DNA from: Streptomyces pinistramenti
GTDB lineage: Bacteria; Actinomycetota; Actinomycetes; Streptomycetales; Streptomycetaceae
Direction: 5' to 3'
Length of the DNA stretch: 64,000 nt
Assembly (NCBI RefSeq): GCF_020564935.1
Contig: NZ_JAJCXB010000031.1
Location: forward strand, 18,238-82,237
Positions 23,972 to 28,978 of the stretch are shown here, piece by piece (positions within the stretch are counted from its first letter, which is position 1; each line of letters begins with the position of its first letter). A model generated the notes under the pieces. The model worked only from the letters and a program-made list of their open reading frames with translations, had not been told where the DNA came from and searched no databases. Both the position numbers and the translations under genes were made by a program.

Positions 23972-24859
23972 ATGAGCATCGAGCTGCGTCACCTCCGCTG
24001 CTTCCTCGCCATCGCCGACACCCTCAGCGTCACCCGCGCCGCCGAACGCCTCCACCTGACCCAGCCCGCCGTCTCCCGCACCCTGCGCCGCCTTGAGGAG
24101 GAGCTGGGCGCCCGCCTCGTCGACCGCTCCACCCACCACCTGGCGCTCACCGACGACGGCCTGCGCTTCCGCGACCAGGCGGCCATCGCGGTCACCGCCT
24201 TCGACCGCGCGGTCGGCCTGGCCCGGCACGCCCCCTGGCCGCTGCGCCTGGGCCACGCCTGGTCGGCGGCGGGCGCTTCCACCCAACTCCTGCTCCGCCG
24301 CTGGCACGAGGAGCACCCCGACACCCCCCTCGAACTCCTCCGGATCGACGACCGCACGGCGGGCCTGGCGCGCGGTGAGGTGGACGCGGCACTGCTGCGC
24401 GGCGAGGTCCGCACCCCGGGGCTCGTCACCGAACGGCTGACGACCGAGCCCCGGGTCGCGGGACTGCCCGCCGACGACCCGCTCGCCCGCCGCCCGCACC
24501 TCACCCTGGCCGACCTCACCGGCCGCACCCTCGTGCTGAACACCGTCTCCGGCACCACCACCCTCGACCTGTGGCCCATGGACAGCCGCCCCACCGCCAC
24601 GATCACCATCGGCAACACCGACGACTGGCTGGCCGCCATCACCGGCGGCCGCGCGGTGGGCATCACCACCACCGCCACCGCCCGCATGCACCCGCACCCG
24701 GCCAGGGCCTACGTCCCCCTCCCCGAAGCCCCGCCGGTCCCCGTCGTACTCGCCCGGCGCGACGGCCCCGGCCATCCGCGAATCCCGGACCTGCTGCGGC
24801 TGGCGCGGGAGGTGGTTGGGGAGGGGAGGTGGTGCGGCCCACTACGGCCCGGTACCTGA
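23972..24859 (+). CDS. LysR-family transcriptional regulator
   Basis: 295 residues. The N-terminal HTH is clear (MSIELRHLRCFLAIADTLSV; AAERLHLTQPAVSRTLRRLE; LVDRSTHHLALTDDG), followed by a periplasmic-binding-fold effector domain (LRLGHAWSAAGASTQLLLRR onward). The 45-bp gap to the divergent EamA gene holds A/T-rich DNA (GCAGTTTTTCCTGTTGTTATG) suited to overlapping promoters and LysR binding. It probably senses the substrate of the transporter. The start at 23972 is preferred to 23939, which adds 11 non-family residues. Confidence 0.9.
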   Translation: MSIELRHLRCFLAIADTLSVTRAAERLHLTQPAVSRTLRRLEEELGARLVDRSTHHLALTDDGLRFRDQAAIAVTAFDRAVGLARHAPWPLRLGHAWSAAGASTQLLLRRWHEEHPDTPLELLRIDDRTAGLARGEVDAALLRGEVRTPGLVTERLTTEPRVAGLPADDPLARRPHLTLADLTGRTLVLNTVSGTTTLDLWPMDSRPTATITIGNTDDWLAAITGGRAVGITTTATARMHPHPARAYVPLPEAPPVPVVLARRDGPGHPRIPDLLRLAREVVGEGRWCGPLRPGT

Positions 24860-24920
24860 GAGCTGTGGAGCCCGCGGCCCCCGGCGCCGTAGACGTACCG
24901 GCACCGGGCGGCGCGGACGG

Positions 24921-25193
24921 AGGGGCGTCCCCGCACCTGCGGGGCCCACGAACCTCGTCAACTCCCGCCGGTCACTGCAGCGGGAACATCCCCGCACCTG
25001 CGGGGCCCACACCTTCCCCGAGGTCGATCCCGAGGAGTTCGTGGGAACATCCCCGCACCTGCGGGGCCCACGACCTGGGCGGGGACGGGGGCGAGTGCCG
25101 GCGGGGAACATCCCCGCACCTGCGGGGCCCACCCGGCGGCGGAATCGGCCGTGCCGATTCGCAGGGGAACATCCCCGCACCTGCGGGGCCCAC
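24921..25193 (-). CRISPR. CRISPR array 1 (type I-E-like), five repeats, four spacers
   Basis: 29-nt repeats at 24921, 24982, 25043, 25104 and 25165, spaced by four 32-bp spacers. Read on the minus strand the repeat is GTGGGCCCCGCAGGTGCGGG followed by GATGTTCCC, a typical type I-E repeat with a short internal palindrome. The leftmost copy (24921-24949) is degenerate in its last seven bases, marking the leader-distal end, so the array is transcribed leftward from the leader at 25194 onward. The exact 29/32 spacing is diagnostic. No cas gene lies in the window. Confidence 0.97.
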
Positions 25194-25255
25194 ACTCCCT
25201 GACCTGTGACTTTACTCGCGCCCCACGTCATTTTCCTCCAGTTGCAGTGGGGCAC
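25194..25255 (-). promoter_or_regulatory. CRISPR leader, array 1
   Basis: The approx. 60 bp to the right of array 1 (read on the minus strand: GGAAAATGACGTGGGGCGCG, then AGTAAAGTCACAGGTCAGGG) recur almost unchanged beside array 2 at 28841-28895. Conservation next to the newest-repeat end identifies it as the leader. Confidence 0.85.
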
Positions 25256-25269
25256 CCCGACCCCCACCC

Positions 25270-25365
25270 CCTCCGCAAGGTGGCGCCCTCGCCGCCCCGT
25301 GAGGTGTTCGAGCTGGGTGCGGCAGGAGAAGCCGTCGGCGAGGAGTTCGGCGTGGGCGGTGGCCG
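25270..25365 (-). pseudogene. 3' fragment of the FAD/Fe-S oxidase gene
   Basis: The minus strand encodes AHAELLADGFSCRTQLEHLT and GRRGRHLAEG, nearly identical to the C-terminus of the complete oxidase gene at 28979-31903 (QLDHLT in that copy). No other part of the gene is present. The fragment abuts the CRISPR leader just as the complete gene does, so it is half of a duplicated host flank. Confidence 0.9.
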
Positions 25366-25454
25366 CTTCCGGCCGTAGGGGCGCTGACGGGACGTGCCGC
25401 GATGCTGCCGACCGCGTACGAGATCGCTGCACGCTGACAGCCACACGCGAAGCT

Positions 25455-25480
25455 GGCCCCCACGGGGATACGTGGGGGCC
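25455..25480. terminator. Hairpin insulating the XRE gene of cassette 2
   Basis: A 10-bp perfect stem (GGCCCCCACG and complement) with loop GGGATA, followed by GTTCAC. It corresponds in place and shape to 8347-8375 of cassette 1, and both are preceded by a CACACGC motif. Confidence 0.65.
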
Positions 25481-25512
25481 GTTCACTACGCCTGGGGCGC
25501 ACCCACGGCGTA

Positions 25513-25539
25513 CCGTTCTGAATGCCTAGGTCAGAACGG
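25513..25539. promoter_or_regulatory. 27-bp palindromic operator of the XRE gene, cassette 2
   Basis: The arms CCGTTCTGA and TCAGAACGG are identical to those at 8407-8433, with the same 9-bp spacing and a shared CTAGG centre. It ends 10 bp before ATG 25550. The operator is preserved while the two XRE proteins have diverged strongly, so the sites may allow cross-regulation. Confidence 0.85.
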
Positions 25540-25549
25540 AGAGTTCAGT

Positions 25550-26791
25550 ATGCCTCACCTTGATGACATCCCCGCGGACCTCTCGGCTGGGGAACGGCTT
25601 CGCCTTCTCCGCGAGTCCCGCGGAATGAGCCGGCCCGTCCTCGCCGGTCTCTGCGGTCGCAGCACCGACTGGCTCAAGAAGATCGAATCCGACGAACGTC
25701 CGCTGCGCAACCACGCGCTCCTCCTACGGCTGGCAGCGGCACTCCAGATCCCCGACGTATCAGTCATCACCGGCGACTCCTCCGAGATCGCCCAGCCCGT
25801 CCCCCTCGGGCGTCTGCACCATCCGGCAATACCCGCGATTTGGGGTGCCGTCATGGGCCGCAGCATCTTCCGAACGGCCAATGAGCCGGTGGACGTAGCC
25901 GTTCTTCAAGGGGAGATTGACCAAACCTGGCGCCTGTGGCACAGCTCGCAGCGGCAACGCACGGAGGTGGGTGCCCTACTCCCAGACCTCATCCGGCGGG
26001 CCGAATTCGCTGTCCGTTCCGGGGACGGGCCGGACCGTCGGCGTGCTCACGTCGCCCTGTCAGACGTCTACCGTCTCACCGGGCAGGCGACGGCCTACGT
26101 GGCGCCTCCCGAACTGGCGTGGGTCGTAGCAGACCGCGCGCTTTCGGCGGCACAGCAGGCCGATGCCCCCGAGGCTATCGCCGCAGCGGCGTGGAACATG
26201 GGCAACATCCTCCGTGAGACGGCCTACCCGGACGAGGCGCTGCGGGTGGTCATGGAAGCCGCCGACCTGATCCACCCCCACCTTGAGGACGCGCCCGACG
26301 ACTGGCGGGGTGCCTACGGCGCCTTGCAGTTGCATGCCGCCGTAACAGCGGCCAGGGACGGTCGGGATGGCGAAGCGTGGGGCTACTGGGACAAGGGGGA
26401 TCAGGTCGCCAAGTCCTTGCCGGCCTCCTACGTGCATCCGTCCACGGTCTTCGGTCGCGCCAACGTGGACTTCCACGGGGTATCTGTCGCCACCGATCTG
26501 CGGAAGTCAGGCAAGGCACTGACCTTGGCCGACGACATCGACCCCGACACCATGCCCTCCACCGAACGCCGATCCCGGTTGTGGATCGAGGTGGCCCGCG
26601 GGCACCTTCAGCGGGGCGACCGTACAGCCGCACTGCATGTCATGGGAATCGCCCACTCGATCAGCAGCGAGACCGTGACCTACACCCCGTCGGCACGGTC
26701 CGTTACGGCTGACCTATGGCGCAAGTCCCCGCGCGCCTTCCGGGCTGAAGCAACACGGCTCGCCGAAGCCGTAGGCGTGGTCGGCACATAG
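25550..26791 (+). CDS. XRE-family regulator with helical-repeat C-terminus (cassette 2)
   Basis: 413 residues. The N-terminal HTH_XRE is at about 12-70 (LSAGERLRLLRESRGMSRPV; LCGRSTDWLKKIESDERPLR). A long helical region follows (AHVALSDVYRLTGQATAYVA; APEAIAAAAWNMGNILRETA; VARGHLQRGDRTAALHVMGI) that looks like degenerate TPRs. The ATG at 25550 has GGAGAG and lies just after the palindrome shared with cassette 1; the longer in-frame start at 25394 runs through the operator and is rejected. Overall architecture equals that of the 8441-9649 protein, but identity looks low outside general features. Probable autorepressor and master regulator of the cassette. Confidence 0.88.
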   Translation: MPHLDDIPADLSAGERLRLLRESRGMSRPVLAGLCGRSTDWLKKIESDERPLRNHALLLRLAAALQIPDVSVITGDSSEIAQPVPLGRLHHPAIPAIWGAVMGRSIFRTANEPVDVAVLQGEIDQTWRLWHSSQRQRTEVGALLPDLIRRAEFAVRSGDGPDRRRAHVALSDVYRLTGQATAYVAPPELAWVVADRALSAAQQADAPEAIAAAAWNMGNILRETAYPDEALRVVMEAADLIHPHLEDAPDDWRGAYGALQLHAAVTAARDGRDGEAWGYWDKGDQVAKSLPASYVHPSTVFGRANVDFHGVSVATDLRKSGKALTLADDIDPDTMPSTERRSRLWIEVARGHLQRGDRTAALHVMGIAHSISSETVTYTPSARSVTADLWRKSPRAFRAEATRLAEAVGVVGT

Positions 26792-26800
26792 GGACACGAC

Positions 26801-26831
26801 GTGGGAGGGGGACAACCAGTCCCCCTCCCAC
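26801..26831. terminator. Strong hairpin after XRE gene, cassette 2
   Basis: A 13-bp perfect stem (GTGGGAGGGGGAC and complement) with 5-nt loop AACCA, ten bases after the XRE stop. It occupies the same place as 9668-9706 in cassette 1 and suggests that the small genes form a separate or attenuated transcript. Confidence 0.85.
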
Positions 26832-26888
26832 CAGCCTCGGCTCCATACGGTGACGGCCCATCAAGTCGACGCCGACGTAGGAGATCCG

Positions 26889-27104
26889 ATGGCCCGTACA
26901 AGCAGGTGGCACGCGTCACCCCGCCGGGGCGAATCCCCCACCATCAGCAGCGACACCGGAGAGATCCGAGTGCCGCTATCCCTGTTCGACCTTGACGCCC
27001 ACCAGGGCGACATCGCCCTGGTGCTCTCGCGTCGAGAGGCCGAGACTCTGCGCGATTCTCTTGTCGAGCAGCTGGTGGCCAAGAGCCTTACGGACGCGCC
27101 GTGA
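26889..27104 (+). CDS. 71-residue hypothetical protein heading the small-gene operon
   Basis: The product is basic at its N-terminus (MARTSRWHASPRRGESPT). Its C-terminal half, VPLSLFDLDAHQGDIALVLS followed by RREAETLRDSLVEQLVAK, looks like a beta-hairpin and an amphipathic helix. The start at 26889 follows TAGGAG. Its stop overlaps the GTG of the DUF6415 gene (GTGA). No family recognised, and cassette 1 lacks it. Confidence 0.65.
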   Translation: MARTSRWHASPRRGESPTISSDTGEIRVPLSLFDLDAHQGDIALVLSRREAETLRDSLVEQLVAKSLTDAP

Positions 27105-27457
27105 CAGGGGCCCACACATCCGCCGCCACGGCCCCCGTAGACGTGGACGTCATCTGCGCAACGATCGACGAGGTCCGCGCAACGCGTGGACTGACAGCAG
27201 AGGCCGTCGACCTAGACCTCGTGGCAGCGACGCTGCGTGGGCACATCGCCCTCCTCCTTCCCGTGGTCCGTGGTGCTGCCGAACATCTTTGGCACGGGAG
27301 TATCCAGGCGCATCGCCTGATGGCCCGGCTGGATGGCATCGAGAACCAGACCAAGCAAGCTCCTGGGCCCGGCACGCTGGCCGCACATGTCCAGGTGCAG
27401 CAGCTCGCCCGCGACTGCCAGTGGCTACTGGACCGGCATAGGGGAGGCGTCGAGTGA
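27101..27457 (+). CDS. DUF6415-like protein (cassette 2)
   Basis: 118 residues from GTG 27101. Homologous to 9762-10151: LVAATLRGHIALLLPVVRGA, HLWHGSIQAHRLMARLDGIE, TLAAHVQVQQLARDCQWLL. Predicted all-helical, cytoplasmic. It is coupled to genes on both sides by GTGA overlaps. I know the family only as a Streptomyces domain of unknown function often seen beside regulators and small Cys-rich proteins; no catalytic residues stand out apart from the conserved W-H-G and R-D-C-x-W. Confidence 0.78.
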   Translation: MTGAHTSAATAPVDVDVICATIDEVRATRGLTAEAVDLDLVAATLRGHIALLLPVVRGAAEHLWHGSIQAHRLMARLDGIENQTKQAPGPGTLAAHVQVQQLARDCQWLLDRHRGGVE

Positions 27458-27852
27458 CGGCCCCTCCGCGCGTCTACGTCTACGACCGGACCGCCGCCCA
27501 CCACTCCCGGCGGCTGCTGGACCAGCGTCTGTTGGGCTGCCGGAACACCGCCGAGCGCTACGGGTGGGAGGTCGTCGGCGTCTGGATGGACCTCGACCTG
27601 GACGCAATGACCGAACTTCCCTCCGAGCGACCAAAGTTCATGCGGCTCGTCCAGCAGATGAACGCCGATGGGCACGTGTTAGGACGGCCGGTGATGTGCC
27701 TGGTGCACAACTGGGACCGTCTCACCACGGACAACTCGATCAGACCGGCCTTCCAGCGGCACGTACTCGGCGCGGGCGGCCACACCGCCACCACGTTCGA
27801 CGAGTCGGACGCACGAGCCCGGGACGCGTTCGTGGGGAGGCACCGTGCCTGA
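27454..27852 (+). CDS. Degenerate serine-recombinase N-terminal-domain-like protein
   Basis: 132 residues. The fold pattern resembles the resolvase catalytic domain: an initial beta strand PRVYVYDRTAAHHSRRLLDQ, a helix with CRNTAERYGWEVVGVWMD, a residue cluster RPKFMRLVQQM and a strand-turn VMCLVHNWDRLTTDNS in the place of the D-R-L-x-R motif. The nucleophilic Ser normally found just after the first strand (Y-x-R-V-S) is not seen, and there is no DNA-binding tail, so it is unlikely to recombine DNA. It may be a repurposed regulatory subunit. Coupled by GTGA to the DUF6415 gene and by an 8-bp overlap to the next. Confidence 0.6.
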   Translation: MTAPPRVYVYDRTAAHHSRRLLDQRLLGCRNTAERYGWEVVGVWMDLDLDAMTELPSERPKFMRLVQQMNADGHVLGRPVMCLVHNWDRLTTDNSIRPAFQRHVLGAGGHTATTFDESDARARDAFVGRHRA

Positions 27853-28258
27853 CCGCAACTCTCCGATCTGCCAGACCTGCGGCACCGAAGAAAACACCTA
27901 CCAGTTCCCCGAGCGGGGCGACGTCCCGGCCAGGTGCCTGTGCCTGCCCTGCGCCCTGCGGCACGCGGACCCCCACATCCCCGAGGACGTCGTGGCCGGT
28001 GCCGTCGCCTGGGTCCACGAAGCGGCAGCCGAAGCCACCGGCCGCTGCGACACATGCGGCACCACCGAAGGCGTGACCGAGACCTACCAGCACTCCGCCT
28101 CCGGCCCCGGCTGGGACCTCATGCTCTGCGCGTCCTGCGAGAGCGCCCCGCAACAGCCCCTGCGGGACAGGACCGTCGAGACGCACCCCCGCGCCAACCG
28201 CGCCCACGCCTTCCGCGTGGGCAACCGCCCGATCAGCACCGAAGGGACCACACCGTGA
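27845..28258 (+). CDS. Double zinc-ribbon-like protein (fusion of two cassette-1 modules)
   Basis: 137 residues with GTG 27845. The N-terminal half carries CQTCGTEENTYQF and RCLCLPCALRHADPHIPEDV, like the 74-residue protein at 10251-10475. The C-terminal half carries CDTCGTTEGVTETYQHSASG, GWDLMLCASCES and ends with AHAFRVGNR, like the 70-residue protein at 11366-11578. So two genes of cassette 1 are one gene here, joined by an Ala/Glu-rich linker. Eight Cys in four CxxC pairs suggest two zinc sites. Its stop overlaps the next GTG. Confidence 0.8.
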   Translation: MPDRNSPICQTCGTEENTYQFPERGDVPARCLCLPCALRHADPHIPEDVVAGAVAWVHEAAAEATGRCDTCGTTEGVTETYQHSASGPGWDLMLCASCESAPQQPLRDRTVETHPRANRAHAFRVGNRPISTEGTTP

Positions 28259-28431
28259 CCTGTTGCCGATGCCAGAAGGCAATCCGGGCCACTGAGCGGT
28301 ACCGCGAAATCGTCCACGACCGGCCGACGGGGGGTGCCCTGGTCCAGTACGCCCACGAGAGGTACTGCAAGCCGACGGCAATGCAGAAGCCACCATTCGG
28401 TGAAAGGGGGCCCCTGCACCGGGAGTTGTAG
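28255..28431 (+). CDS. 58-residue Cys-rich small protein ending cassette 2
   Basis: The product starts VTCCRCQKAIRATERYREIV and contains HERYCKPT, plausibly a single zinc-ribbon. The GTG lies in a GTGA overlap with the double zinc-ribbon gene, the same arrangement as 11575-11760 in cassette 1. Codon use is typical of the host. Function unknown. Confidence 0.6.
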   Translation: MTCCRCQKAIRATERYREIVHDRPTGGALVQYAHERYCKPTAMQKPPFGERGPLHREL

Positions 28432-28478
28432 CACCGCTCGGTCGGAGAACTGGAGGAGGCCGACCTCATGGACAGGCA

Positions 28479-28632
28479 ATGACCCCCTGGTGACTGCTGG
28501 CTGTGGTGTCAGCGCACCGGATTCCGGGTGCTGCGGCTCGGGCCGGCGCAGTGGGACGGACAGCACGCCCCACTGCACGCCTGCGAGGCATGCACCCGTC
28601 GCGTCGAGGGCAAGCTGCGCGCCTGGCACGGA
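28479..28632 (+). pseudogene. Frameshifted Cys-rich gene abutting CRISPR array 2
   Basis: The ATG at 28479 gives only MTPW before a stop. One frame away the sequence reads DCWLWCQRTGFRVLRLGPAQ and HACEACTRRVEGKLRAWHG, a coherent CxxC...CxxC small protein, which then runs straight into the terminal CRISPR repeat. A one-base shift at about 28491 would join the two. It appears broken at the 5' end and truncated by the array. Confidence 0.45.
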
Positions 28633-28840
28633 ACATCCCCGCACCCGCGGGGCCCACACGATCAGCAGCACGACGGCGCCCATGCCGATGGGAACACCCC
28701 CGCACCCGCGGGGCCCACGACTCCTGGATGGCGTCGAAGGTGTAGTGGCCGGGAACACCCCCGCACCCGCGGGGCCCACCTGCGGATCGACAGGATTTAT
28801 GCCACGCCCGAGGGAACACCCCCGCACCCGCGGGGCCCAC
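28629..28840 (-). CRISPR. CRISPR array 2 (type I-E-like), four repeats, three spacers
   Basis: 29-nt repeats at 28629, 28690, 28751 and 28812 with three 32-bp spacers. Minus-strand repeat: GTGGGCCCCGCGGGTGCGGG followed by GGTGTTCCC. It differs from array 1 at fixed positions in its stem and beyond (array 1 has CAGGTG and GATGTT). The leftmost repeat (28629-28657) has an array-1-like ATGTT and a changed last base, as expected of the oldest repeat. The leader lies at the right. Same orientation as array 1. Confidence 0.97.
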
Positions 28841-28895
28841 ACTTCCTGACCTGTGACTTTACTCGCGCCCCACGTCATTTTCCTTCAGTTGAGCC
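28841..28895 (-). promoter_or_regulatory. CRISPR leader, array 2
   Basis: The sequence to the right of the newest repeat matches the leader of array 1 almost base for base for about 55 bp (minus strand: GGAAAATGACGTGGGGCGCG, then AGTAAAGTCACAGGTCAGGA). It precedes the 3' end of the oxidase gene by about 85 bp. Confidence 0.85.
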
Positions 28896-28978
28896 TGGGC
28901 ACAGGGCGCTTGCATGCCCGCGTAGCAGGAGGGGGCGGGTACCGGCGCCGAACCTGCGCGCCCGATTCCGCCCGCGGC

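Noticed and set aside
24842..25486. A minus-strand frame covering CRISPR array 1 and the oxidase fragment
   Set aside because: The repeats translate to a periodic GPAGAGMF-like pattern and have no start signal. The DNA is a CRISPR array plus a gene fragment, not a protein gene.
28334..28849. Plus-strand frames across CRISPR array 2 encoding repeated HPRTRGAH-like peptides
   Set aside because: The periodicity comes from the 61-bp repeat-spacer unit. No ribosome-binding site or family match.
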